Below, piece after piece: positions 11,401 through 23,393 of a stretch of 64,000 bases of DNA. The notes beneath the pieces are model-generated. The model was given only the letters and a program-made list of their open reading frames with translations. It had not been told where the DNA came from and did not search any database. Numbering within the stretch: position 1 is the first letter of the stretch; the number at the start of each line of letters is the position of its first letter. Source of the DNA: Liolophura sinensis (Eukaryota; Mollusca; Polyplacophora; Chitonida; Chitonidae); NCBI RefSeq assembly GCF_032854445.1, contig NC_088298.1:8173504-8237503 (forward strand). The letters are read 5' to 3'. Made by a program: the position numbers and the translations under genes.

Positions 11401-12583
11401 CGAAAAGGCATTGAAATATCTGAAAACTATGATGGGCTTTATAAGTCATATTGTATAAACCATACTGACGGTATCCAAGAACTCTGACGTCACATCAACT
11501 TCTTTTCTGATGTTCACCAGAAGGAAGAAATGTTTGGGAACATTATTTCAGTAATCTTTCTCTCCTGGGTATAAAGAGTTATTCCAACATTCATGTCGTG
11601 ATTAGATTCGGAAAAAACTTCCTGTGACGTCAGAGTTCCTAAACTCTGATGGTATGGTCCATAAACCTACCTTAGAATTCAAATGTAACGCTTTTCTCAA
11701 AAATCTAAAAACTAAATGGAACTACATTTGTGCATAGTTTTAAGTGATCTATTTAAAACGTGCCTGCTTCGATTTTTAGAGGCCTTTTCCTTTAATTCAT
11801 ACCATATCGCTTCGTACACACTGAACGTAAATATACACTTGCTGTAATATTTTGTAATGCATAAATTATGTCTTTTCGCAATACTTTAAGGTGTAAAACA
11901 TAAATTAAATAAAAAAAACACACCGCATATGACGACAATATAACAAAACATGTGCCTTCAGCTCTCAGTGACACCTGCTCAACTACACATAAGCGGGCGC
12001 TCTACCAACTGTGCTATCCGGGCAAGTTTTCAAACGGGTAATATAATAAAAATATTAAATAAACAAAAAGTATGTGTTATATAACAACATATTGTAAAAG
12101 GCATTTTATATGCATTATTGCAAACGTACACGTTTGTTCAGCCTAAGATCTGCCACACTAGATCTTACGATTTCTGGACAGTACGATTGGTTGCGATCCA
12201 GCTGAGGTACGACCAGTTGGCAATGTTTGAAACTATGGTCTAGTAACTCTGTATACATAAGTTACTTTCCTTTATGAAGATTTACCTCCCTTGGTCATAT
12301 AATCGTTTAACTTCAGTGGTGGCGACCAGCTTTATACCCAATCGTACAATCAAAATGGATAAGCTATAATACATGCTATTACAAGACAAGAATCGTTTTT
12401 ATTACACTCCCCGTTTGAACATATGTATGCTTTTGTTTATACGTCGCACTTTACTACCAGTTGGAAAAAAGGTAACAATTACATTAGACACGGAAAATTT
12501 TATTACATAATTCTGAGACAGTATTTCGTTACAACACACGGGCAGATTTTATTACGTTACGCAGTAATTTTATATTACATCAT
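11401..12583. other. No gene recognised
   Basis: AT-rich sequence. The only recognisable piece is an isolated SINE-2 head at 11988-12026 (listed separately). Confidence 0.45.
11988..12026 (-). repeat. Isolated SINE-2 tRNA-like head fragment
   Basis: On the minus strand it reads GCCCGGATAGCACAGTTGG TAGAGCGC, which matches the 5' head of SINE-2 (compare 36660-36686). No box B follows, so it is not a tRNA gene. Confidence 0.65.
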
Positions 12584-14420
12584 ATGTTTCATTTCATTAA
12601 ACGGTGTGTGTTACATTACTCGAGCATCATTACAAATGGCACGCGTCCAGACAAGGCCACGCATAGCAGTCGGCGACGCGCTAGAGTAGGGCGCAGCACG
12701 CTACGGATTTTACCGTTAGAATATCTCAGTCAGCCCTCTCGTTCAGGCGAAAAGTTGAATATATGCTGGGAAATAAAGAACACAGCTGTACGCCATGTAC
12801 AAAGATACATGGCTCTACCTGTCTTAGCTACGTATATGGTACGCGATGATCACGGGAGGCGAAGAGACTATATTTGATATGAGGTGATTTGTGGCGAATT
12901 TACCTGAGCTGCCGATTGTAGATACGCCTGATTTGAAACCGAACGAACTACGTACCGTACACTATAACTTAAACTGTGTCACAATCGTAGTTTACTTACA
13001 TGTAGGTCTACAAGCTTTGACACCAAAGCCGAGAAGCGTGAGCTCTTATCCCCAGCCAACTTTGGCCCATATAGCGGGGGTAGATGAGATCTCGGGGTCT
13101 CGTGGCAAGCAGCGGCCGGGCGGGACAGGAACAGGGACAGCCACCTGTGACACAGACTGGTTTACCTCTCTCCGAGCGTCACTGCACATTAACCCGTGAT
13201 GGTAGGTAGCTAGCTGTAGTCTGCCCTAGCCGGCTTTATCGACGTGTGGTGGTGTGACTTGTGTTAGCGGTCACGTGACTCGCTTTAGTGACCGTACGAT
13301 AGGCGTACAAGCATAACGTGTAGGTAAATATATTCACAATATATTAAGGTACAATGAATGCACTTATAAGTAAGCAATGTGTGCGTGTTTGGCCTACATC
13401 CTTACTTGGGACGATTATACCAGAACACACACCCCAGATTCTTGCCCCCCCCCTCCCCCCGCCTCCGAGTACAAATCTATATACCCTTCATCTTAATTAC
13501 GGCCTGGCCCGAGCCGATACCCTGCTTGTCCTTCGTCAACTCTAGGTCGTATATGTCGTTTATGTGTCGTTCAAGATCGTAAATGTAATGTGCGGCTATA
13601 TAGGCCTACTGCGCTCCCTTCGCCGGGTCGATTCTCATCCACCATATGTTTAGCTTAAGTAGTTCTGCTAGTTTGATTCATAGAGACAAAAAATCTCCAT
13701 CAAATGTAAGCCGATGTACGTATAATTGATCCCAACAGCTTACACGTGTGACAACACTGCGCGATTTATATACATACATCTAAACCACATCTCTCGAAAG
13801 AAGGCATTTCTCTACACCTGGTGGAATTTCTACACAGTATAGATTCTAGGCCCGCCATTGGCCAAGAATTGTCACGTGTTGTCAGGTGAGATATTTGCCT
13901 CACACTGCATTCGTATGACCCCGCTAAGCGGCAACTGTGAATGAAGACATCTGCAAGGCACTATATCTTTGATATCTTAACGATATCAAAGGCACTCGCC
14001 AAAAAGTTCATTTTCCCGCATTCCAGAAAAATCGAGCCCCAAAGCGAACATATGCTTATTTAGAGGGTGTCTCAAATTCCATTAAGACGAAATCATGCAG
14101 AGAAGAACTAAAGCAGCTTGATATAGTGCCATGGCACCTGTCAAAACGATGAACTCGAAGTTGGAATTTACCTCAGTTGGACTGTTATTCTAACTGTTGT
14201 GTAAATGTTGAACAAATAGTAACTGTTACCAATATGTCCCCCAGATCATGGCTAAAGGAGAATTAGGTAACAAAAATGCAATGATTTTGTACGCAGACAC
14301 AAATGACATAACTTTATAAAATCGTATTTTACTGTGTATACGTTATGCGTAAAATAACAGATTTTAGATTTTTAGAATCCCATATTCCAGGAGAGAGACG
14401 CACTGGTTGAGAAGTTTAAT
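12584..14420. other. No gene recognised; locally CpG-richer stretch
   Basis: About 12640-13310 is richer in CG dinucleotides than the surroundings and contains open frames (12584-12877, 12891-13199) of unknown nature. It could hold a promoter or a first exon of an unseen gene, but no protein family is recognisable. A C-run lies near 13446-13460. Confidence 0.35.
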
Positions 14421-14688
14421 ATTTATGTATTTATTTATTTATTTGAATGGTGTTTTACGCCGCACTCAAGAATATTTCGCGGCGGCCAGCATTATGGTGG
14501 GAGGAAACCGGACAGAGCCTGGGGGAAATCCACGACCATCTGCAGGTTGCTTGCAGACCTTCCCACGTTCAGCCGGCGAGGAAGCCAGCATAAGCTGGGC
14601 TTGAATTTACAGCGAGTGCATTGGTGGGTAGCTCCTGGGTCGTTTCGCCCTGCTGGAGTGCTAACCGCCTATATGCAGCGGGGGCCCC
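14421..14688 (-). mobile_element. SINE-1 copy, near full length
   Basis: In plus orientation it starts with (TATT)n, then GGTGTTTTACGCCGCACTC, AGCATTATGGTGGGAGG and AAGCCAGCATAAGCTGG, and ends in GGGGGCCCC. The tRNA-like head is diverged (CTAACCGCCTATATGCAGC). Confidence 0.9.
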
Positions 14689-15394
14689 GATAAGTTAAAA
14701 AGTTTCCATTGAGTTGAAAACAACGGCTATACGCTGAAGTCACTAGCGCGTACGTATCTAGGTTTTTACATTGTTTTCTGTACAATAAGGCATGGATATA
14801 AACAACTATATAAACAGGATGTGCAGATGTGGTATATGCGTGGTGACGCGCTAGCTACAAAACCATGTTTGTAAAGATTTTTACCATATCATGCAGTGTG
14901 AGTCAAATACTTTATAGGTGTACAATTCAGGCATTTGAGTGATTGGTTTGACTCCGAACCGAAGAGTGACTGAGCACTAAATGAGTAATACTGCCACACA
15001 GACATTTAGGCTGTTCGTGAACTATGAATTTCTGCACTGCTATTTTACGCCCATTTAAAATATATCGGAATTTTGTCTGATTTGAATTTTATCTTGGATA
15101 GAACTGAAACCTTTTTGGTCGAAGTTACTACAACCCCATACCACCTCCCCACCCTGGAGGTTAACAAGGGAACAAAATTCTGTGACTTCACTTTCAGCAA
15201 CCCACAGCTAAAACAAATGTTGGATATGCTAGGCTGATTTTGTCATATGTTGTCGAGAAAAGTGCAAGCTGCATGTGGTGGTATGGGATTTCACAACGCA
15301 AAAGTTTGGGGATATATATTTTTTGGAGGTTGAAGTTGAAAAAATTACTACATAAGTAGTATGGAAAATCAATGTCCTCAACACAGTGGTCATT
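14689..15394. other. No gene recognised
   Basis: AT-rich intergenic sequence with no repeat or coding signal that I can identify. Confidence 0.4.
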
Positions 15395-15705
15395 ATACTC
15401 CTTACAATTAACGCATGCGCCGCTCTCTGTACCTTCGCTTTACATCACTGTCACTACTGGGAAATTTTGTACAGAAATCTTCAGCAATGCCGAGTTCACT
15501 GAGGCTGCGGTGATTAGACAGGAAGTGATGCTAGAAAATATACTCACACACACACACCTACAAAAAAACCCACGGTCGTTCACTCTATCTAAAGTATGCA
15601 ATTCTATTGCTAACTGCTGATTAAATCATTCCGCACGAGTACACCAACTGGTGATGCTTTGCATACTCCTTACAGCGCATGCGTCGCTCTCTACGTTCAT
15701 GGATC
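15395..15705 (+). repeat. Unnamed dispersed repeat, copies 2 and 3 (second is only the 5' end)
   Basis: TACTCCTTACA, GCATGCGCCGCTCTCTG, TTCGCTTTACAT and AAATTTTGTACAGAAATCTTC are followed by TCTAAAGTATGCA near 15587-15599, as in copy 1. A second 5' piece (ACTCCTTACAGCGCATGCG) begins near 15664. Confidence 0.7.
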
Positions 15706-15952
15706 CTTTTTCAACCCCTCCCCACTATTTTGTCAAAGCAAAAAACAGGATGACTGAAGTTTAATATATTGAAAACACCAATGACTTTAGATATTGAAAG
15801 TCTTGAGTAAGAACGGACAAAGCAGCCCTCAAATCATATTACAAATGAACAAACAGGGCTGGGATAGAAAAATAGCCATTCCATCTTGGTTAACAATGGG
15901 CAGAGTATACAAAAAGTTGATTATTTTTAAAATCAGTCAATATCAAAACCAA

Positions 15953-16416
15953 TCAATATCGCGTGTGGCCACCCCTTGCTTCAATGCATGCAAAAACTCT
16001 CAAACGCATAGAAAAAGTCAGTCGTCTGATTATATGACGTGGGATTCATTGCTATTCATCTTGGAGAGTGAACGCCAGTGACCTAAGGCATTGATTGGCA
16101 ATGACGTCACTGTCAGAAAGAGGTTCCTCAGGTGTAAGGTGCATAGGTACCCGTCTTCTCCGGGCGTAGTTACCCTAGGCCTGCCTGTTCTTGGCCTGCG
16201 CGATGTGTGCCCTGTCTGCCTGTAAATTTGCATTAAGTTTGATCCAGTTACACGAGAGCAGCCGAAGGTCCTTGTAATGTGGGCATGGGTGGCTCCCATG
16301 GATACCATGGAGTCAATCGAAGCATTACTTTGGTGGTTTTTAGTCAGTGTGCAAGTCCAGCGCACGGCGTGTAACGTTTTTATACACTTATTACATGTGC
16401 AGTTGCGGTCATCCAT
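15953..16416 (-). pseudogene. Internally deleted Tc1-like transposase
   Basis: Seen: the minus-strand frame from 16416 encodes a helix-turn-helix N-terminal region of Tc1 type, with THAHITRTFGCSRVTGSNLMQ and the basic RRPRTGRPR linker, then HLRNLFLTV. The C-terminal end of the same protein, CIEARGGHTRY and a stop, is read at 15953-15985 on the same strand only about 100 bp after the N-terminal part ends. Inference: the DDE catalytic core was deleted and the two ends were joined, leaving a non-autonomous derivative. Terminal inverted repeats could not be placed with confidence. Confidence 0.82.
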
Positions 16417-16729
16417 GGGTCACGTGATTTTCAACATTCCTCAATGTTTCAAAACAAATTCGTGTGGACGTATATGACGCTTGTCGCACATGGAAATATG
16501 CTTTGCACAATGTTTCCTACAATAATCTGATATTAATTTGCTGAAAAGGCTGGTTAAATTTAACTAACGGAGTCGTAAAATTTCTTTATTGAAATATCTT
16601 TTATTCATTGGAAATAACAGCTGTTTCAACAGTAAAACCGCGTTCAGAGTAGGAAAAACTTCTTGTGTTGTCACGAGTGTCTAATCTCTTTTGCTATATA
16701 TCACCGGTATCACCTGATAGCTCAGTAGC

Positions 16730-16948
16730 CTAACTTTCGGCTGCCTGTACACCCCCACCCCGCCGGATGACAGCACACGAACACCGTTCACAAAACTGCC
16801 TATTACTGTTTTCTAATGTGTCAAGGAATGAACAGGATCCGAACCTATACGTGTATTTACTGTCAAAACAGGGAAATGCACACTTATAAGCGCGATCATC
16901 CGGTCTGAGGATGGCTTGTATTTCTTGATACGCGGAGACGGCTGCCAT
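16730..16948 (-). CDS. Unrecognised open frame, possible first exon
   Basis: A 72-codon frame with an ATG at 16946-16948, rich in Cys and aromatic residues (DDRAYKCAFPCFDSKYTY). It resembles no family I know. The second copy (29864-30014) carries a one-base difference that changes its N-terminus. A GTGCGCATGCGC palindrome lies upstream at 17011-17022. It could be a genuine exon or chance. Confidence 0.2.
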   Translation of the reverse strand: MAAVSAYQEIQAILRPDDRAYKCAFPCFDSKYTYRFGSCSFLDTLENSNRQFCERCSCAVIRRGGGVQAAES

Positions 16949-17010
16949 CCTTTAATATCTAAATATAAATCCTATCAATGCATATATCACCAGTCCGTAG
17001 GGTGCGACAC

Positions 17011-17022
17011 GTGCGCATGCGC
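17011..17022. promoter_or_regulatory. GTGCGCATGCGC palindrome (NRF-1-like site)
   Basis: It matches the known NRF-1 core TGCGCATGCGC and lies between two divergent unrecognised frames. Close variants (GCATGCGC) also occur inside dispersed repeats here, so chance is possible. Confidence 0.25.
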
Positions 17023-17664
17023 GTTTTTCATCTAATGACATCGACCTTTGCTGGGAAAATCTTCAGAAAATCTCTGACAAACTTAGAACAAGATTTGTTT
17101 TAAGCAACTTACCGCGTGACGCCATGTCTTACCGAGTGACCTCTTGATATACGTCAATCATGTTGTGAAATGACATCATCTAAATATATGTCACAACATG
17201 AATTTTCCAAACTATGGAATAGATCAAGAAAGGTAGACAACGATGTTTTTTTTAAGATTATTTTATTGATGTCTAAATACATTTGTCCCGGTGTTGTGTT
17301 TTCTTTCAAAGGGTACATGAAAAGGAACTGTAAATCGAAGGTTATTGTAAATATTTCCTCTATTAATGAAATGAAAAAGACATGCGAATACATAAAATAA
17401 AATGAAAATCAATGTTGACGCGCATTGGGTATAGGAACCTAGGCCTACATAGGCCTATATTGGCATATGCTGGCGGCTCCATTCCCTACGGCCTAATGTG
17501 TGTGAAAACGCGGCATAAACAATATATCCTATACAGGCAGTAAAGTAGCAGCCTGGCTTATTTCTAGTCTTTCGTTAATATTTAATAATTAGTAAAATAA
17601 TATATGACTAGGCCTAAAAAAGAGACATGCACATGCAAGTTAAAATATTTTAATCTTGATGTTA

Positions 17665-17735
17665 GACCGCCGTCGTATTACTGAAATATTCTTGAGTACG
17701 GCGTAAAGCACCATTCATAAATAAATAAATAAATG
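17665..17735 (+). mobile_element. SINE-1 3' tail fragment
   Basis: GACCGCCGTCGTATTACTG, ATTCTTGAGTACGGCGTAAAG and (AATA)n only. The same fragment is present in copy B at 30767-30838. Confidence 0.85.
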
Positions 17736-19284
17736 CGTTGTTAGAACAGGGGAGGTAACAAATGTCCTGGGGTCCGCCTTATGAAGAAGTTGCGTCATGC
17801 ACACGGCAAAGGATGATCACGGACGCCTCAGCGTTCGCAGATTCCTTGAATTTCCTGGAAAAACGAAATTCGTTTTCAAATAGACGGTATTTGAAAGTCA
17901 GGATAAAAAAAAAGTAATAAATAAATAAAAACTCCTGGAAACCCCTTGAAAATTCTGATTTTGGGTGGAATGAAATGCCTGGTCTTATAGGCCTACCATT
18001 CTTTATCAAAATGGGAGAAAATTTCCGTTAGAGATAGGATTAACCTTTCTAACAAAATAAAAACGTTTCTCAGGCGACTGGCCGTTACAGCGTTCAACAC
18101 AGCCTGATTTCCGCTACCTGGCTATTCCACATCCACATGTTTCTTAGGCTCTTGACAATGCGCTTGGCCATTATGGATTGGAAAGAGATGGCTTCCATTC
18201 AATATCCTAGAGCATGCCCCAGGAAGGTAGCAGATAACACTAGCAAAATAGTTTTCAGACAGAAATCTGATATATTTTGACTGGGTGCAAACTAACAGTG
18301 GAAATATATATAGTTATATTAGTCAGTGACACGTAACAACACAACCTCTACATATGGATATGTTGGAAGTCTATATTATTATAAGGAAAAGATAGAACAA
18401 TTTTTCTAATTCGTAATGGTAAAGTCCATAAGCTTGGGTTCGACGGCAAGAACACATTGCCTTGGGTGACGCAATAATTGTGCAAAAACCGGTGGCATGC
18501 TGGATATTGGGCGGAGCACAACGTGTTTTGACAGAGGGCGACACCAATTACCTAAACTGTTATCGACTTAACTGTAAACTCTTTACTGACACTGGCATAT
18601 TTGAAATTGTTTACAAGTTTTAGCATGATATAACCTTCATAAATGAACGTTACTTTATCTCCTGTTGTACATGATCTAACGGCGGTGCGGACGGAGAGAT
18701 GGGTGTTAGGAAATTTAAGCCACGTAGTCTATACTCGCAGAGACAGTAGTGTAAGCTGTCTTAATGCGAGGAGTTTATTCTAACCGCTTGTTGCAGCCAT
18801 TGTAAACCAAATTACCCTCGACGCCCGTTGTCCAGGTAGCATTCAACTTGCTTTTGAATAATTATGACGTCACCCGGGGTATTGAGTTCTTGGTGTCGAA
18901 ACTAATCTTATGGAGTTTAACATTATGAATTTAAAAAAGTATTCTGAATGCACTTTCCTGGTAATAATACGGACGTCCAACGTATCAGAGTGTAGAGTTT
19001 GGATTGTTAGGTGTCACTGGTTAAAGGGAATTTTGGTAGCGAGTATGACTGATTTTACAGACAGGTAATATAGGTGACTCTCTAAAAGAAATAGACTATG
19101 CCTGCATTGCAGTATTACCCAATCGGTGAGCCTTTACCTAAAGGTTACGCATGCGCAATTCTGGCATTTTGGTGAATGATTTGCCTCCAAGCTGAAAAGT
19201 GAAGGGGTAATTCAAGCCCACATGAGTACGTTGCACAGATTTCAAAGGTGAAGCTTGTTTAGGGCTGATGTGAAGTCATGCTAG
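17736..19284. other. No gene recognised
   Basis: Present in both copies of the large repeat. Single-base indels between the copies interrupt every open frame. Nothing matches a known family. Confidence 0.45.
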
Positions 19285-19480
19285 TTACAGCGCATGCGCC
19301 ACTCCCTGCGATTTTTTATGGAAAAGGTCGCTGGGTTCACAATGATGAGGCCCACCAAAGTGATTAAAAAATCGAAAAACTTCTTCAGCCTTTGATTCTA
19401 GTAATACTTTAAATACATGCAGTTTCATTATCTAAAGTATGCACACCACATTTTATTTAACCAACAGCTGAAGCAATTTT
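19285..19480 (+). repeat. Unnamed dispersed repeat, copy 4
   Basis: TTACAGCGCATGCGCCACTC begins it, and TAATACTTTAAATACATGCA and TATCTAAAGTATGCACACC end it. The middle differs from copies 1 and 2. The copy B equivalent is at about 32390-32575. Confidence 0.65.
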
Positions 19481-19794
19481 ATTTATGAAAGTTTAGCAAA
19501 TGATGTGAAGTGAGGGCAGTGAGCGGCGCGTGGGCTTTAAGGAGTATGAAGTGCACTGATGGGAAACTGAAAGCGGCGGCTCGTTCTTTTGCAAAAATCA
19601 CGACAAAATTTTATATATTGCGGCAATGGCGCGTAATTTATGGACTTACGTGTATATGTAGTTTTCTCTAAGCAGAGAGAAAGGCCCCCGGAAATGAAAT
19701 TAAAGTCGGATACGATGTATACTTAATGGATTCTGTCTGAATTCCAAGTCGGTTTCTGGAAGGAATACAACACAATGGATCACGTGTTTATATC

Positions 19795-20175
19795 AAGTTC
19801 TATTGCTGAGCTGTTTAGTAAGGCATTCGATACTGTTTGGAGGGACGGGCTCTGAACCATACTTGGCGTAACTGGGAAATTTTTAATTTCTTAATTAATT
19901 CTATGTTAAAAGAATGTAGAAAACATAATAAAAAAACAGATTGGAATTACTGACAATCTGAATCACCTCTCTTGTTTCGCTCTGTGTTAACGGCCTAAGT
20001 GCCTTTTTGAGGAAACAAATCTTAAGAGTCTGACCTCTATGACAGCCGAAATAAATAATAAACGTTAAAGGAGTAGATTGTCAGTATTGGTCTATTCCGA
20101 CAACGTTATTCTAGCGGAGTCATGAAGTGAAATGACGGCACCCTTAAAATTGCTTGAAAGCTGCTGAGTAAATTG
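19795..20175 (+). pseudogene. LINE reverse-transcriptase remnant
   Basis: Two reverse-transcriptase motifs survive. LFSKAFDTVWRDGL (palm motif A, usual form DFSKAFDTV) is encoded at about 19813-19853, and LVYSDNVILAES (motif C, usual form YADDIVL) at about 20085-20123. Stops and a loss of sequence separate them. The YADD aspartates read S-D-N, so it is inactive. The copy B equivalent is at about 32910-33290. Confidence 0.72.
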
Positions 20176-20182
20176 GACACTA

Positions 20183-20436
20183 ATTTATTATTTGACTGGT
20201 GTTTTATGCCATACTCAAGAATATTTCACTGACGACGGTCAGCATATGGTGGGATTAAACCGGACAGATCCAGGGGGAACCCACGACCATCCGCAGGTTG
20301 CTGAAGACCTTCCCACTTACGGCTGGATAGGAAGCCAGCATGAGCTGGATTTCAACTCACAGCGACCGCATTGGTGAGAGCCTCCCGAGTCATTACGCTG
20401 CCCTAGCGCGCTAACCAACTGAGCCACGGAGGCCCC
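20183..20436 (-). mobile_element. SINE-1, full length
   Basis: From the TTTATTATT tail to GGAGGCCCC at the head, with box A-like CTAACCAACTGAGCCACGG (minus strand TGGCTCAGTTGG) and AACTCACAGCGACCGCATTG-type box B region. Flanks ACTAATTTATT and ACTAATAAAT may be a worn target duplication. Confidence 0.9.
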
Positions 20437-20506
20437 TTTGAAACTAATAAATATGGGGAAAAAAAACAGTGCCATTATGTTTTGCAAGAGAACACCAAAA
20501 ATACGA

Positions 20507-20723
20507 TTTTTTTTTTTTTTTTTTGATTGGTGTTTTACGCCGTACTCAAGAATATTTCACTTATACGACGGCGGCCAGCATTATGGTGGGTGGAAAGCAG
20601 GCACAGACCAGGGGAAACCCACGACCATCCGCAGGTTGCTGGCAGACCTTTCCACTTACGGTCGGAGAGGAAGCCAGCATGAGCTGGGCTTGAACTCACA
20701 GCGACCGCATTGGTGAGAGGCTC
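20507..20723 (-). mobile_element. SINE-1, head-truncated, with 12-bp target duplication
   Basis: The tail is a T run, followed by GATTGGTGTTTTACGCCG, and the copy stops at TGGTGAGAGGCT before the tRNA-like head. Target duplication CCAAAAATACGA at 20495-20506 and 20724-20735. The orthologous insertion is in copy B at 33621-33830. Confidence 0.9.
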
Positions 20724-20897
20724 CCAAAAATACGAAAATGTTTTTATCTTATGAACGAAAAGCCTAGTTGTCAAGCCTAGTTTCAGGGCAACATAAACCA
20801 CAAGAGTATTTATGTATGAAAAAAATGTTTAATAAGAGATGTAACAGAAAAGGTCGAACGACAGACAAAATCGAATCTGAACATATCCGGAAATCAC

Positions 20898-23290
20898 GGC
20901 ACACATCACAATCCACAAAACATAGCACACATCACAATCCAGTAAACACGACAAGCATCAGCACACAAGGCGAACAGCAGGAGCCCAGATGCAACGGCAC
21001 ATTACAATCCTGTAAACACGACAAGCATCCGCACACAAGGCGAACAGTAGGAGCCCAGATACAACGGCACCTTACAATCCTGTAAACACGGCAAGCATCT
21101 GCACACAAGGCGAACAGCAGGAGCCCAGATACAACGGCACATTACAATCCTGTAAACACGGCAAGCATCTGCACACAAGGCGAACAGTAGGAGCCCAGAT
21201 ACAACGGCACCTTACAATCCTGTAAACACAGCAAGCATCCGCACACAAGGCGAACAGCAGGAGCCCAGATACAACGGCACATTACAATCCTGTAAACACG
21301 GCAAGCATCTGCACACAAGGCGAACAGCAGGAGCCCAGATACAACGGCACATAACAATCAAGTACACAACGACAAGCATCAGCACACAAGGCAAACAGCA
21401 GGAGCCCAGATACAATGGCACATCACAATCCAGTGAACACGGCAAGCATCTGCACACAAGGCGAACAGCAGGAGCCCAAATACAACGGCACATCACAATC
21501 CTGTACACACGGCAAGCATCTGCACACAAGGCGAACAGCAGGAGCCCAGATACAACGGCACATTACAATCCTGTAAACACGGCAAGCATCTGCACACAAG
21601 GCGAACAGTAGGAGCCCAGATACAACGGCACCTTACAATCCTGTAAACACAGCAAGCATCCGCACACAAGGCGAACAGCAGGAGCCCAGATACAACGGCA
21701 CATTACAATCCTGTAAACACGGCAAGCATCTGCACACAAGGCGAACAGCAGGAGCCCAGATACAACGGCACATTACAATCCTGTAAACACGGCAAGCATC
21801 TGCACACAAGGCGAACAGCAGGAGCCCAGATACAACGGCACATAACAATCAAGTACACAACGACAAGCATCAGCACACAAGGCAAACAGCAGGAGCCCAG
21901 ATACAACGGCACATTACAATCCAGTACACACGGCAAGCATTTGCACACAAGGCGAACAGCAGGAGCCCAGATACAACGGCACATAACAATCCTGTAAACA
22001 CGGCAAGCATCTGCACACAAGGCGAACAGCAGGAGCCCAGATACAACGGCACATTACAATCCTGTAAACACGGCAAGCATCTGCACACAAGGCGAACAGT
22101 AGGAGCCCAGATACAACGGCACCTTACAATCCTGTAAACACAGCAAGCATCCGCACACAAGGCGAACAGCAGGAGCCCAGATACAACGGCACATAACAAT
22201 CAAGTACACAACGACAAGCATCAGCACACAAGGCAAACAGCAGGAGCCCAGATACAACGGCACATTACAATCCAGTACACACGGCAAGCATTTGCACACA
22301 AGGCGAACAGCAGGAGCCCAGATACAACGGCACATAACAATCCTGTAAACACGGCAAGCATCTGCACACAAGGCGAACAGCAGGAGCCCAGATACAACGG
22401 CACATTACAATCCTGTAAACACGGCAAGCATCTGCACACAAGGCGAACAGTAGGAGCCCAGATACAACGGCACCTTACAATCCTGTAAACACAGCAAGCA
22501 TCCGCACACAAGGCGAACAGCAGGAGCCCAGATACAACGGCACATTACAATCCTGTAAACACGGCAAGCATCTGCACACAAGGCGAACAGCAGGAGCCCA
22601 GATACAACGGCACATAACAATCAAGTACACAACGACAAGCATCAGCACACAAGGCAAACAGCAGGAGCCCAGATACAACGGCACATAACAATCCTGTAAA
22701 CACGGCAAGCATCTGCACACAAGGCGAACAGCAGGAGCCCAGATACAACGGCACATAACAATCCTGTAAACACGGCAAGCATCTGCACACAAGGCGAACA
22801 GCAGGAGCCCAGATACAACGGCACATCACAATCCTGTAAACACGGCAAGCATCTGCACACAAGGCGAACAGCAGGAGCCCAGATACAACGGCACATCACA
22901 ATCTTGTAAACACGGCAAGCATCTGCACACAAGGCGAACAGCAGGAGCCCAGCTACAACGGCACATTACAATCCTGTACACACGGCAAGCATCTGCACAC
23001 AAGGCGAACAGCAGGAGCCCAGATACAACGGCACATTACAATCCGGTAAACACAGCAAGCATCTGCACACAAGGCGAACAGCAGGAGCCCAGATACAATG
23101 GCACATTACAATCCTGTAAACGCGGCAAGCAGCTGCACACAAGGCGAACAGCAGGAGCCCAGATACGATGGCACATTACAATCCAGTACACATGGCAAGC
23201 ACCCGCACACAAGGCGAACAGCAGGAGCCCAGATACAACGGCACATTACAATCCTGTAAACACGACAAGCAACTGCACACAGGCCGAACG
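20898..23290 (+). repeat. 70-bp satellite array 1 (~34 units)
   Basis: The unit, in pieces, is ACACGGCAAGCATCTGCACA, CAAGGCGAACAGCAGGAGCC, CAGATACAACGGCACATTAC, AATCCTGTAA. Most units are 70 bp; a 71-bp variant contains AAGTACACAACGACAAGCATC. Blocks recur at 351, 491 and 1263 bp, so the array has irregular higher-order structure. The long minus-strand frames (CADACRVYRIV type) repeat every 70 codons because 70 bp is not a multiple of 3; they are not genes. Confidence 0.96.
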
Positions 23291-23301
23291 ACAGCAGTCT
23301 T

Positions 23302-23393
23302 GAAAAACTTGCACTCCATCAGGGAAAAGTGAGGCCTTAATCACGTGACTACATTGAGAGGCTGCCAAATGCGCGGTTATCTCCCTCTGCCAC
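23302..23393 (+). repeat. Left inverted-repeat end of Mutator-like element, copy A
   Basis: AACTTGCACTCC, AGGCCTTAATCACGTGACTA, GGCTGCC and TGCGCGG occur here in order, and again in reverse complement at 49941-50033. It abuts the satellite directly. The right partner of copy A lies beyond the gap. Confidence 0.6.

Noticed and set aside
21142-22932. Many minus-strand frames of 71-109 codons (CADACRVYRIV type), also at 34110-36379 and 37566-38017
   Set aside because: They are the 70-bp satellite read in three cycling frames. The same composition recurs wherever the array does, with no start or splice context.
20898-23290. CENP-B box in the 70-bp monomer, which would suggest a centromere
   Set aside because: No stretch fits the TTCGnnnnAnnCGGG core on either strand.
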